From contig JAOARV010000025.1 of the NCBI GenBank assembly GCA_025210395.1, forward strand, positions 1 through 42,380: a stretch of DNA of 42,380 nt, read 5' to 3'. The notes beneath the pieces were generated by a model, which saw only the letters and a program-made list of their open reading frames with translations, was not told the DNA's origin and did no database searches. The position numbers were made by a program, and so were the translations under genes. Origin of the DNA: Marinisporobacter sp. GTDB taxonomy: Bacteria > Bacillota > Clostridia > Peptostreptococcales > Thermotaleaceae. Below are positions 15,318 to 24,393 of the stretch, piece after piece. Numbering within the stretch: position 1 is the stretch's first letter; every line of letters begins with the position of its first letter.

Positions 15318-15425
15318 TTTTTTCGTCCTCCTTTCACCATAATATAGTATGTAGGAGAAGATTATGTGGTTACATTTTTTAGGGAAATACATATAGAAAT
15401 AGGGACAAGCTTTTTTGTTTTTCTT

Positions 15426-15492
15426 GATAAATGATAAAATTTAAATTTCTTGGATAACTTATGATTGATAAATCAACTGTTTAACCACTATT
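15426..15492. repeat. Dispersed intergenic repeat, copy C (diverged)
   Basis: Shares the ATTATAAA-like lead, GGATAACTTATGATTGA, ATCAA and TTTAACCAC with copies A, B and D. The DnaA-box is altered (CTTGGATAA), but the central hairpin is preserved or extended (TTGAT-AA-ATCAA). It lies upstream of the collagen gene in the divergent region 15318-15614, which otherwise shows no gene. Confidence 0.6.
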
Positions 15493-15614
15493 TATTAAAT
15501 TGGAACGAAAAAGAAAATAAAGAATAGGATATATGAGGGAAATAGATAAAAAAATGGAAAAGAAGGTGCAGCTTTTTTATAAATATTTCAATGATTTTCT
15601 AGGAGGCATGAAAT

Positions 15615-16199
15615 ATGAAAAATAATTGTATTGAGATTACAGGGATTACACCCTATGATTGTTTTCCAAAGTGTCCTCATTATTATCCTTGTGGGCAAAT
15701 TTGTGAAACGGACAAAATGTGTATTCCAAGAAAAAAACCTGATATAGAATATATTTGTCAAGTTTTTGCAGATGTATCCGTATCTTCTTATAAGGTCATA
15801 TGTACTCCTGTAGGAAAGAAGCTCGTGATTGAGGGCATGAAGCATATTAAGATTTTATATGTAGGAGATGAACCTTGTCAGAATATGCATTGCGCCCATT
15901 TTGATATTCCATTTTGTATGTTTGTATTATTAAAGGACTGGGAAGGTAAAATAGTAGATATATTTACAGGGATAGAACATATTAGTATACATCAGCTAGA
16001 TGGTAGGTGTTTTACTGTGTCTATTATTATTTTTGCATGTCCAATTTTTAAGAAGAAGCATGATCCTTGCTATGCTTATAAAAGCTGTAATAATGAAGAA
16101 AAATATGAAGTACATGTAAATGGGTATATAAATTCCTGTGAAGCTTGTGATATTTCACCGAATCAATATTTTCATAAAAGTTATCAATCATATTTTTAA
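15615..16199 (+). CDS. Cys-rich DUF3794 protein with C-terminal extension
   Basis: 194 residues, RBS AGGAGG 6-8 nt before the ATG. The N-terminus carries a cysteine cluster (DCFPKCPHYYPCGQICETDKMC). The domain reads CIPRKKPDIEYICQVFADVSVSSYKVICTPVGKKLVIEGMKHIKILYVGDEPCQNMHCAHFDIPFCMFVLL, close to the family consensus but with extra cysteines. A further ~45-residue tail contains KSCNNEE and NSCEACD. With over fifteen cysteines it is the most cysteine-rich protein in the island, which suggests disulphide cross-linking in a resistant spore layer (inference). It is divergent from the collagen gene. Confidence 0.8.
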   Translation: MKNNCIEITGITPYDCFPKCPHYYPCGQICETDKMCIPRKKPDIEYICQVFADVSVSSYKVICTPVGKKLVIEGMKHIKILYVGDEPCQNMHCAHFDIPFCMFVLLKDWEGKIVDIFTGIEHISIHQLDGRCFTVSIIIFACPIFKKKHDPCYAYKSCNNEEKYEVHVNGYINSCEACDISPNQYFHKSYQSYF

Positions 16200-16206
16200 A
16201 AAGATC

Positions 16207-16225
16207 AAGCTGCCAGTGGCAGCTT
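16207..16225. terminator. Bidirectional terminator
   Basis: AAGCTGC (16207-16213) pairs with GCAGCTT (16219-16225) around CAGTG. TTTT follows on the + side and AAAAAG precedes it, serving the convergent genes ending at 16199 and 16226. Confidence 0.85.
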
Positions 16226-17062
16226 TTATTCTTGTGCTTGATACCATATTTTAATGCGAGAGGTTTCACCAGGATTTACATTTTTTACTGCAATTCTTCC
16301 ACACCGTGCAAAGGCATAAGGAGTTGCCCACACCATTTCATGGGGCTGAATGATTTTACTACTACAACCATCACAAGTAAAATGAATATCATCTGGACTA
16401 GATTCAAACTTTGCCATTACTGGGGTATCGCCTATATTTTCAATATGGCAGGTAAGGGTTTTGACGTAGGATACATCTGCAACGCCAGAATAACGCCAAG
16501 TATCATCCGTATCTATTTCTTCTATATCTTCAATAAAGCGAGTTGGAAGAGGTTTATAAGTAACCTCTATAACAGGAGCTGAAACGGGATTGTTAAGGGT
16601 TACAATTTGATTATATGTCATATCTTTTAGTTCTTCATTTTTCATGATAAATCCATAGTTAGGGATTTGGTGATTATACCATCTTAAAACTAGATCGGTA
16701 ATATTGAAAGTATAAAAGCCTCCAGAACTCATAGCTTTGCTTTCGCCTGATAATGTAGGATCAAAAATGGGTTGATTCATCCAATTGACAGCTTGTACAG
16801 ACCAATCCTGTGTTAATGCAAAGGGGGTATAAAGAGAAGTATTTCCCCTAGACACATGTTGAACATATATTTTTAATAAAGCATTTGAAATAATACAATG
16901 ATTTGGAATGTTTGAAATAGAAAATTTGAATAACATACGATAAAAGGTAGATGTATTTTTTCTTCCTAAATACATAGTGATGCAATCACCAAATATTTTA
17001 GATGGTTCACCTGAGCTGATTTGTGCTACTTCTACTTGAGAATTCATTACACTAGCAGCCAT
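16226..17062 (-). CDS. DNRLRE + DUF6385 spore-surface-type protein
   Basis: 278 residues from ATG 17062, placed after AAAGGAGG; an in-frame TTG at 17080 would include the RBS itself. Residues ~5-180 are a DNRLRE domain (MYLGRKNTSTFYRMLFKFSISNIP, ISNALLKIYVQHVSRGN, WSVQAVNWMNQPIFDP, FNITDLVLRWYNHQIPNYGFIMKNEE). A linker with IEEIDTDD follows. Residues ~195-278 are a DUF6385-like domain (TLTCHIENIGDTPVMAKFESSPDDI...GRIAVKNVNPGETSRIKIWYQAQE). The protein at 17167 is a full-length paralogue. The role is probably structural or adhesive on the spore surface. Confidence 0.8.
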   Translation of the reverse strand: MAASVMNSQVEVAQISSGEPSKIFGDCITMYLGRKNTSTFYRMLFKFSISNIPNHCIISNALLKIYVQHVSRGNTSLYTPFALTQDWSVQAVNWMNQPIFDPTLSGESKAMSSGGFYTFNITDLVLRWYNHQIPNYGFIMKNEELKDMTYNQIVTLNNPVSAPVIEVTYKPLPTRFIEDIEEIDTDDTWRYSGVADVSYVKTLTCHIENIGDTPVMAKFESSPDDIHFTCDGCSSKIIQPHEMVWATPYAFARCGRIAVKNVNPGETSRIKIWYQAQE

Positions 17063-17166
17063 AAATTTACCTCCTTTCAAAAGGGTTCTCTTTTTGGTAT
17101 ATGATATTCAAAGGAGAGAGTGAGGGTTCTTATAAGATTTTAGATAGTGCAATGAATCTGCATGGA

Positions 17167-18021
17167 TTATTCTTGCGCTGAATACCAGATCTTAATCTTT
17201 GATATTTCTTTAGGATTTACATTTTTTACTGCAATTCGTCCATAAGGTGAAAAGCAATAAGGGGTAGTCCAAATAAGTTGACCAGGTTTTATTAATGTTG
17301 TTTCAGAAGAGACGTCACAAAAATCAATACTATTTGGGCTAGATTGAAATTTTATTTCCACAGGCTTTTTTCCTAAATTTTCAATGTGACAAGTAATAGT
17401 TTTTGTAAGAGATGCATTGACCGTAGATGAAAAGCTATAAAATCCATCTGTATCTATTTCTTCAATTTTCGAAATATATCGAGAAGGAAGGAGATTGATT
17501 TCAGATTTCTGAGTATAGGTTATTTCTAGCATGGGTGCTAAATTAGAGTGAATAATCGTATTTACTCGCTTATAGGTTCCGTCTGTCAATTCCTCGTTTT
17601 TTAGGATTAATCCATAGTTTATGATTTCATTTTGGTACCATTTTGTGACTAATTTCGTAATGTTGAAAGAATAAAAACCAGATCGCTTTATACTTTTTTT
17701 TTCTCCTGATAGAGTAGGATTAAATAAAGGTTGATGAGTCCAGGTAATAGTTTGTATATCCCAATCTTCCATCAATGCATAGGGAGAAAAAGAACTAGTA
17801 ATGAGCATCCCACCAAATTGTACATAAATTTTAAGGATAGCTTTTAAAATTACACATTGATCAGGAATCCATACAGTAGGAAATTTAAAAAGCATTCGAA
17901 AGACCGTATTAGAATCTATTCTTCCTAAATACATATCTTTACATGAACCAAATACTTTATTGGGCTCGTAGGAGCTGATTTGTGCTGTATCTACTTGAGG
18001 GAATATGTTTACAGAACTCAT
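17167..18021 (-). CDS. DNRLRE + DUF6385 spore-surface-type protein (paralogue)
   Basis: 284 residues with the same two-domain layout as the 16226 protein: MYLGRIDSNTVFRMLFKFPTVWIP, LKAILKIYVQFGG, WDIQTITWTHQPLFNPTLSGEKKS, FNITKLVTKWYQNEIINYGLILKNEE, then IEEIDTDGFYSF and TITCHIENLGKKPVEIKFQSSPNSI...GRIAVKNVNPKEISKIKIWYSAQE. The GGAGG RBS lies 8 nt before the ATG. It lies 104 nt upstream of its paralogue with no terminator between, so a two-gene transcript is likely. The two have diverged clearly but keep the same length, so both are probably functional. Confidence 0.8.
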   Translation of the reverse strand: MSSVNIFPQVDTAQISSYEPNKVFGSCKDMYLGRIDSNTVFRMLFKFPTVWIPDQCVILKAILKIYVQFGGMLITSSFSPYALMEDWDIQTITWTHQPLFNPTLSGEKKSIKRSGFYSFNITKLVTKWYQNEIINYGLILKNEELTDGTYKRVNTIIHSNLAPMLEITYTQKSEINLLPSRYISKIEEIDTDGFYSFSSTVNASLTKTITCHIENLGKKPVEIKFQSSPNSIDFCDVSSETTLIKPGQLIWTTPYCFSPYGRIAVKNVNPKEISKIKIWYSAQE

Positions 18022-18386
18022 AAGTATAGCCTCCTTTATTAAATATGAAAAATGATTTAAGCATATTTGTGTTGAAAATTATGGAAACATATTAATTGAA
18101 TTACAAGTTACGAATATTTACGTAAAAAGTGGAAGTTATAAAGTAAACAGAGGGCTTTTTCAGTTATATAGTATTCTAATCCCTTGAATAAGGTTCGGAA
18201 AATTCTAAAAATAAATGATATTTAGTTCTACTATAGTATTTATTTCATGACTACTGTATAATATAATAGATTATATAGAATAAAAATAAGATATAAATAG
18301 GTGATTATTGGCTAAATAAAGAAGGAAATTAAAGTTTTCTAAAGAATTCATATATAAGACTCAAATTATTTGAGGGAGAGAGATGA
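18022..18386. other. Divergent intergenic region, edge of the spore-surface island
   Basis: 365 nt with no gene seen. It separates the accessory island from the conserved zapA cluster. A TATAAT at 18257-18262, overlapping a second TATAAT at 18262-18267, may be the zapA -10 element, but no good -35 lies 17 nt upstream. The promoter for the - strand gene at 18021 should also lie here. Confidence 0.35.
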
Positions 18387-18956
18387 ATGAGTAATAAAAA
18401 TAAAGTGATTGTTAGAATATATGGACAAGAATATACAATGGTTGGAAACGAATCTAAAGAATATATGCAAAGGGTTGCCAATTTTGTAGATGAAAAAATG
18501 ATTGATATTGCAAGAAATAGTAAAAAACTAAGTACAGCAATGATCGCTGTTTTAACTTGTCTAAATATAGCAGATGAATATTATAAAATTAATCAAGAAA
18601 TTGAAAATGTGAAAGAGGAAGCAGTGAAGCCTCTACAGGAATTAGAGCAAACACGTAGTCAGTTAGCAGCAGCTTTAGAAGATTTTGAGATAAAAGAAAT
18701 GGCATACAAAAAAAGAATTGAACAATTAGAAGAAGAAAGAATAAACAAGATGAAAAATAGTGAATGTGAAATTTTGAAAAAAGAGATAGCTACTTTAAAA
18801 GAAGCTCTTAACTTAAAAGATACAGAAATAGAAAAGGTCAAAGAGGAAAATGAGGAATTAGAAAACAAGGTCTTTGATAGTCAAATTAAGTATGTACAAA
18901 CTAGAAAGGAATTAGATGCATTTATTGAGAACTTTGATGACAAAAGTAGAAAGTAA
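18387..18956 (+). CDS. zapA: Cell division protein ZapA with long coiled coil
   Basis: 189 residues. Residues 1-~85 are the ZapA domain (NKVIVRIYGQEYTMVGNESKEYMQRVANFVDEKMIDIA...LSTAMIAVLTCLNIADEYYKI). ZapA bundles FtsZ filaments at the division septum. Residues ~90-185 are a charged coiled coil (EELEN, KEEIATLKEALNLKDTEIEKVKEENEEL), longer than the ~90-residue classical ZapA but typical for clostridial members. It is followed by a terminator and then the U32 and mutS2 genes, a gene order common in Clostridia. Confidence 0.9.
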   Translation: MSNKNKVIVRIYGQEYTMVGNESKEYMQRVANFVDEKMIDIARNSKKLSTAMIAVLTCLNIADEYYKINQEIENVKEEAVKPLQELEQTRSQLAAALEDFEIKEMAYKKRIEQLEEERINKMKNSECEILKKEIATLKEALNLKDTEIEKVKEENEELENKVFDSQIKYVQTRKELDAFIENFDDKSRK

Positions 18957-18976
18957 AATATTACTAATGGAATGAT

Positions 18977-19010
18977 AAAAGTAGTGATATAATAATATTA
19001 CTACTTTTTT
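18977..19010 (+). terminator. Terminator after zapA
   Basis: AAAAGTAGT (18977-18985) pairs with ACTACTTTT (19000-19008), followed by further T's. It may be partial, because the U32 gene follows within 35 nt and has no obvious promoter. Confidence 0.75.
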
Positions 19011-19043
19011 AGTGGATAAATGTACTTACAGGAGATGAGATCA

Positions 19044-21509
19044 ATGGATATAGAATTATTAGCGCCTGTTGGAAGCTTTGAAAGTTTAATTGCTGCAGTG
19101 CAAAGTGGTGCTGATGCAGTATATTTAGGAGGAAAACTATTCAGTGCAAGACAATATGCAACAAATTTTGATGAAGAAGAACTAAAAAAAGCAGTGAAGT
19201 ATTGTCATATAAGAGGTGTTAGAGTATTTGTTACGGTAAATACTTTAGTATCGAATGAAGAATTGAAGGAATTAGGAAAATATATAGCTTTTTTATATTA
19301 TATAGATGTAGATGCAATTATTGTTCAAGATTTAGGAGCGGCAAAGCTTATAAGAGATTTATTCCCAGATTTTGAGCTCCATGGCAGTACTCAAATGTCT
19401 GTTCACAATTTTGAAGGAGCAAAGCTTTTAGAGGATTTAGGATTTAAAAGGGTTGTACTAGCCCGTGAAATGTCAAAGGAAGAAATTGCTTTAGTCAAAA
19501 ATAATACGAAAATGGATATAGAAGTATTTGTTCATGGAGCTTTATGTATTGGCTATTCAGGGCAATGTCTTATGAGTAGTATGATAGGAGGACGAAGTGG
19601 AAATCGTGGAAGATGTGCCCAGCCCTGTAGAAAACCTTATGATTTGGTAGATATGGCTACAGGTAAAAAAGTAAAAAATAAGTTTGGCGATTATCTTCTT
19701 AGTCCGAGAGATCTAAATACATTAGAAGATATTCATGAAATATTAAATACAGGGGTAAAATCTCTTAAAATCGAAGGAAGAATGAAAAGACCAGAATACG
19801 TGGCTACCGTTGTGGGTGCTTATAGAAAAGCTATTGACCAGTATCTTTTAAACAAAAAGAAACCTCAAATAGATGAAAAAACTTTAAAAGAAGTAAAACA
19901 GATGTTTAATAGAAGGTTTACAAAGGGATATCTATTAGGAGAAGAAGGAAAAAATCTTATGAGTTTTTCAAAGCCAAGCAATAGAGGAATAAAGCTTGGG
20001 TCGGTTATAGATTATGACAAAAATAAAAAACGTGTTACAATCAAATTAGAAGAGAAACTATCTAAGGGAGATGGATTAGAAATATGGTCTAAAAAGGGAG
20101 ATAATCCAGGAACTATTGTAGAGAACATATTTCAAAAAGGGATAAAAAAGGATACTGCAAGGGCTGGTGAGCTTGTTGAAATAAAATTTAAGCATGTAGT
20201 ATTAAAGGGGAGTCTTGTATATAAAACCTCGGATAGTGATCTTTTAAAAAGAGCAAAAGAAACCTATGAAAGAAAAGATAAGAACATTCCACTTTATGGG
20301 AAATTCATAGGAAAGCTCAATCAGCAAATTGAATTATCACTATGGGATGAGAATGAAAATTTTGTTAGGGAAAAGGGTGCTATGAAGGCTGAAAAAGCAC
20401 TAAAAACACCTACGAGTAAAGAGAGAATTGGTGAACAAATAGCTAAGCTTGGAAATACGCCTTATGAATTAAAGGAACTAGATATTCGGTTAGATGAAGG
20501 CGTAGCTATTCCTATTGGAGGAATGAATCAATTAAGAAGATTTGTTATCGAAAAAATGGATAAATTAAGAGAAACTTATTATCATAGAGAAAATATAGAT
20601 TTAAAAAGGGTTGATGAAAAAATAAAAGATTGGTTTAAATTTGAAGAAAAGCCAAAGGAAGAAGAAAAACATATATATGTAAGTGTGAATCATTTAAAGC
20701 AGCTGAAAGTAGTATTAAAATTTCCTATAGATCGGATTTATTATCATGATTTTGATACAATAGAAAAAGCATTAAAATTAGCGAAAGAGTATCATGTACC
20801 ATTGTTTCCAGCTTTTTCAAGAATCACAGAAGATGAAGAAATAAAAAGCATTAAGGACAAATTAAAGGATTTAGAGGTAGAAGGAATCTTAGCATCTAAT
20901 CTAGGAATACTAAATGTAGTGAAGGATTTTTTAAATATCCATATAGCTACAGATTTTTCTTTCAATGTATTTAATAATGGTGGTATTGAATATTTAAGAG
21001 AAATGGATGCAGATGAGATTACCCTATCTTCTGAGCTTACATTAAAAGAGTTAAGAAAAATTGTTAAAAAAGCTTCTCTTCCTTGTGAAGTTATTATTCA
21101 TGGGAATTTACCTCTCATGATTAGTAAATATTGTCCTATATCTACAGCATTAAAGGGCGATCAAAAGCATTGTGGTGCTTGTGAAAAAACTAGATTTGGA
21201 CTAAAAGATCCATTAGGAGTAGTTTTTCCTATGATGAGAGAGAATGATTGTAAAATGCAAATACTCAATGCTCAAAAGCTATGTCTAATTGAACATATGA
21301 AGGAATTGATGGATTCAGGGGTAACTAGCTTTAGAATAAGTTTTACGATAGAAGATGAAAGAGAGATTGAAAAAACCCTTCATGCTTATATAGAAGAGAT
21401 GAAAAATAGTATACAAGGAAAAAGGACGAGTCAACAAACACAAAGCTTTATCAAGGAAATAAAAGAAAAAGGGTTTACAAAAGGACACTTTTTCAGAGGC
21501 GTTATGTAA
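19044..21509 (+). CDS. U32 peptidase-family protein with DUF3656-type C-terminus
   Basis: 821 residues from ATG 19044 (RBS AGGAG 9 nt upstream); an in-frame ATG at 19020 lies before the RBS. The N-terminal U32 domain is clear: LLAPVGSFESLIAAVQSGADAVYLGG, FELHGSTQMSVHNFEGAKLLEDLGFKRVVLAREMS, and the signature FVHGALCIGYSGQCLMSS...GRCAQPCRKPY. That signature contains four cysteines (from ~residue 167) which in relatives ligate an iron-sulphur cluster. The second half matches the long DUF3656-type extension, with another Cys-containing repeat (CPISTALKGDQKHCGAC). Several U32 proteins are now known to be RNA hydroxylation enzymes rather than proteases (RlhA, TrhP), so an RNA-modifying role is plausible. 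Confidence 0.88.
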   Translation: MDIELLAPVGSFESLIAAVQSGADAVYLGGKLFSARQYATNFDEEELKKAVKYCHIRGVRVFVTVNTLVSNEELKELGKYIAFLYYIDVDAIIVQDLGAAKLIRDLFPDFELHGSTQMSVHNFEGAKLLEDLGFKRVVLAREMSKEEIALVKNNTKMDIEVFVHGALCIGYSGQCLMSSMIGGRSGNRGRCAQPCRKPYDLVDMATGKKVKNKFGDYLLSPRDLNTLEDIHEILNTGVKSLKIEGRMKRPEYVATVVGAYRKAIDQYLLNKKKPQIDEKTLKEVKQMFNRRFTKGYLLGEEGKNLMSFSKPSNRGIKLGSVIDYDKNKKRVTIKLEEKLSKGDGLEIWSKKGDNPGTIVENIFQKGIKKDTARAGELVEIKFKHVVLKGSLVYKTSDSDLLKRAKETYERKDKNIPLYGKFIGKLNQQIELSLWDENENFVREKGAMKAEKALKTPTSKERIGEQIAKLGNTPYELKELDIRLDEGVAIPIGGMNQLRRFVIEKMDKLRETYYHRENIDLKRVDEKIKDWFKFEEKPKEEEKHIYVSVNHLKQLKVVLKFPIDRIYYHDFDTIEKALKLAKEYHVPLFPAFSRITEDEEIKSIKDKLKDLEVEGILASNLGILNVVKDFLNIHIATDFSFNVFNNGGIEYLREMDADEITLSSELTLKELRKIVKKASLPCEVIIHGNLPLMISKYCPISTALKGDQKHCGACEKTRFGLKDPLGVVFPMMRENDCKMQILNAQKLCLIEHMKELMDSGVTSFRISFTIEDEREIEKTLHAYIEEMKNSIQGKRTSQQTQSFIKEIKEKGFTKGHFFRGVM

Positions 21510-21518
21510 AGGGGAGTT

Positions 21519-23900
21519 ATGATGAACGAAAGAACTTTAAGAGTTTTAGAATTTGAAAAAATAAAGAATAAACTAATAGAATATGCACAATCAACATTAG
21601 GAAAAGAGATTGCTAAAGAGGTAGAGCCTTCAACAGATTATGAAGAAATTGTAACTTGGCAAAAGGAGACCCATGAAGCAACAAGTATACTCCTTCAAAG
21701 GGGAAATGTCCCATTAGGAGGAATACATGATCTATCTTATCATTTAAAGAGAGCTGAAATAGGATCATTTCTTTATCCGGGAAATCTTTTAGAGGTTTCG
21801 GATACTTTAAGAGGAGCAAGAAGATTAAAAAGCTTTATGAAAGAAGCCAAGGAAGGGGAAAGTAAATTTCCTGTTATGGAAGGCTATATTAGCAGCTTGT
21901 TTACTTTTAAGGGGATAGAAGATCGAATCAATGAGTGTATTATATCAGATGATGAAATATCTGATCATGCCAGTCCTACATTAAGAAATATACGAAGAAG
22001 CATGGAGTCAAAAAATGTGGCTATAAGAAATCGATTAAATAGTATGATTTCTTCAACAAGTCATCAAAAGTATTTACAGGATGCTATTATTACTATTAGG
22101 CAAGATCGCTATGTGGTACCTGTAAAGCAAGAGTATAGAAGCAATGTACCTGGACTTGTTCATGATCAATCTTCTAGTGGAGCCACACTTTTTATTGAGC
22201 CTATGGCAATTGTACAACTTAATAATGAATTAAAAGAATTAAAGCTAAAGGAAAAGGTAGAAATAGAAAGAATTCTTAGTGAACTAACAGCTTTGATTGG
22301 GGAACAGGTTGAGGAGATTAGATCCAATCAGAAGGTCCTCTCTTTATTAGATTTTATATTTGCAAAGGGAAAATTAGCTGTAAATATGAATGGGATAGAA
22401 CCAGAAATGAATAAAGATGGGTATATTCGTATTAAAAATGGAAGACATCCTTTATTAGACAAAGAGACAGTAGTACCTTCAAATATATGGATTGGAGATG
22501 ACTTTAATACATTAGTTATTACAGGACCGAATACAGGAGGAAAAACGGTAACGCTAAAAACAGTAGGACTCCTTACGGTCATGGCCCAGAGTGGTTTGCA
22601 TGTTCCTGCTGATTATGGAACAAAACTATCTGTATTTGAGAATGTTTTTGCAGATATTGGAGATGAACAAAGTATAGAACAAAGTCTGAGTACCTTTTCA
22701 TCTCATATGACAAATATCGTTGAAATATTAAGAAATGTAAATAGTAAAGCATTAGTATTATTAGATGAGCTTGGAGCAGGAACAGATCCTACAGAAGGAG
22801 CCGCCTTAGCTATTGCTATTTTAGAGCATCTTTATCATATGGGAGTAAGAACCATTGCCACAACCCATTATACAGAGTTAAAGGAATATGCTTTAACAAC
22901 AAAAGGAGTGGAGAATGGATCTGTAGAATTTAATGTGGAAACTTTAAGTCCTACCTACAAGCTTTTAATTGGAGTACCAGGAAAATCAAATGCTTTTGAA
23001 ATATCAAAAAGACTTGGTCTTAGTGAATATATCATAGAAAAGTCTAAAAGTCTTATTTCGAGAGAAGATATTGCCTTTGAAGATTTATTAACATCTATTG
23101 AAAAGGATAAAAGAACTGCTGAAGAAGAAAGAGATGAAGCCGTAAGACTGAAGTTAATGGTACAAAAGCAGAAAAATGAGTATGAACAAAAAAATGAAAA
23201 ATTAGCTATTCACAGGGAGAAGGTTTTAAGAGAAGCACGAGAAGAAGCGAGAAAACTTCTTAAGGGAGCAAAGGAAGAAGCAGACCGAGTAATCAAAGAA
23301 TTAAGAGGTATGGCAAAAGTCCAAGAAGAAAAGGAAAGAAATAGAAAAATCGAAGAGGCAAGAAAAAATTTAAGAGGCCAAATTGGTGAGATGGAAAAGG
23401 GCTTAGGATTAAATATGGATACAGTTGTAAATACTAAGCCACCAAAGCAATTAAAAATTGGAGATACAGTAATCCTTCTTAACTTAAATCAAAAGGGAGA
23501 GGTTGCATCAAAGCCAGACGCAAAAGGAGATTTGACTGTACAAGTAGGCATTATGAAGATCAATGTAAATATTAGGAATTTAAGAATAGATAAGGATGAA
23601 AAAGAAAGAATCAAAAAAACGGGAGTAGGAAGAATTGCCAAAAGAAAGAGTCAAAGTGTTCAAACCTCTATAGATCTTAGAGGACAGAATTTAGAAGAAG
23701 CCAGAATGAATACAGATAAATATTTAGATGATGCGTACATTGCAGGACTAAATGAGGTAAGTATTATTCATGGAAAGGGCACAGGAGTCCTTCGTGAAGG
23801 CATTAAAAATATGTTAAAAAGACATAAGCATGTAAAAAGCTCAAGGGATGGAGCTTATGGAGAAGGTGGAACAGGCGTTACCATTGTTGAACTAAAATAG
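21519..23900 (+). CDS. mutS2: MutS2 (endonuclease / ribosome-collision factor)
   Basis: 793 residues, full length. The N-terminal coil and core domain are followed by the ATPase: Walker A GPNTGGKT at ~336, LVLLDELGAGTDPTEGAA (Walker B) at ~414, and TTHYTELKEYA. A long charged coiled coil (~510-640) and a C-terminal Smr domain (TSIDLRGQNLEEA...VSIIHGKGTGVLREGI, ~715-793) complete the family layout. MutS2 suppresses recombination by junction cleavage and, in Bacillus, splits collided ribosomes for quality control (RqcU). The RBS GGGGAG precedes two adjacent ATGs (21519, 21522). It lies 9 nt after the U32 gene in the same transcript. Confidence 0.96.
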   Translation: MMNERTLRVLEFEKIKNKLIEYAQSTLGKEIAKEVEPSTDYEEIVTWQKETHEATSILLQRGNVPLGGIHDLSYHLKRAEIGSFLYPGNLLEVSDTLRGARRLKSFMKEAKEGESKFPVMEGYISSLFTFKGIEDRINECIISDDEISDHASPTLRNIRRSMESKNVAIRNRLNSMISSTSHQKYLQDAIITIRQDRYVVPVKQEYRSNVPGLVHDQSSSGATLFIEPMAIVQLNNELKELKLKEKVEIERILSELTALIGEQVEEIRSNQKVLSLLDFIFAKGKLAVNMNGIEPEMNKDGYIRIKNGRHPLLDKETVVPSNIWIGDDFNTLVITGPNTGGKTVTLKTVGLLTVMAQSGLHVPADYGTKLSVFENVFADIGDEQSIEQSLSTFSSHMTNIVEILRNVNSKALVLLDELGAGTDPTEGAALAIAILEHLYHMGVRTIATTHYTELKEYALTTKGVENGSVEFNVETLSPTYKLLIGVPGKSNAFEISKRLGLSEYIIEKSKSLISREDIAFEDLLTSIEKDKRTAEEERDEAVRLKLMVQKQKNEYEQKNEKLAIHREKVLREAREEARKLLKGAKEEADRVIKELRGMAKVQEEKERNRKIEEARKNLRGQIGEMEKGLGLNMDTVVNTKPPKQLKIGDTVILLNLNQKGEVASKPDAKGDLTVQVGIMKINVNIRNLRIDKDEKERIKKTGVGRIAKRKSQSVQTSIDLRGQNLEEARMNTDKYLDDAYIAGLNEVSIIHGKGTGVLREGIKNMLKRHKHVKSSRDGAYGEGGTGVTIVELK

Positions 23901-23907
23901 AAAAGGG

Positions 23908-24375
23908 GTGAAAAGACTGATACTCATTAGTGCCTGTTTAGCAGGTATAGATTGTAAATATAATGGAGGCAATAATTTAAAAGAAGAAATTTTAAAGCTT
24001 GTAAAGGAAAAAAAGGCTATATTAGTATGTCCAGAGCAACTAGGAGGACTGGCGACTCCTAGAGTTCCTTGTGAGATTGTAGGTGGAGGCGGACAAGCTG
24101 TATTAGAAAAACAGGCAAAGGTTATGAATAAAAATGGAGAAGATCAAACTACATGTTTTTTAAAAGGAGCAGAGGAAACGCTAAAGATTGCAAAATTATA
24201 TGACGTAAGGACTGCAATATTTAAAGGAAAGAGTCCATCCTGTGGAAGTGGAACCATCTATGATGGAAATTTTTCAGGAAATAAGAAAGATGGCGATGGA
24301 GTCACTGCCGCCCTACTAAAAAATGAAGGAATAAGAGTAGTTGATGAAGAAACCTTTATAAAAGGAATAAAATAA
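23908..24375 (+). CDS. DUF523 family protein
   Basis: 155 residues. Characteristic DUF523 features are present: ISACLAGIDCKYNGGNN at the start, CPEQLGGLATPRVPCEI, and IFKGKSPSCGSGTIYDG, with conserved cysteines in each. The biochemical function of the family is not established from what I can see; conserved Cys suggest a metal or Fe-S site. The GTG start at 23908 has AAAAGGG immediately before it, an unusually short spacing, but no better in-frame start exists. It lies 7 nt after mutS2, so it is probably in the same operon. Confidence 0.85.
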   Translation: MKRLILISACLAGIDCKYNGGNNLKEEILKLVKEKKAILVCPEQLGGLATPRVPCEIVGGGGQAVLEKQAKVMNKNGEDQTTCFLKGAEETLKIAKLYDVRTAIFKGKSPSCGSGTIYDGNFSGNKKDGDGVTAALLKNEGIRVVDEETFIKGIK

Positions 24376-24393
24376 TCATTTAAAAAGGGGGAA

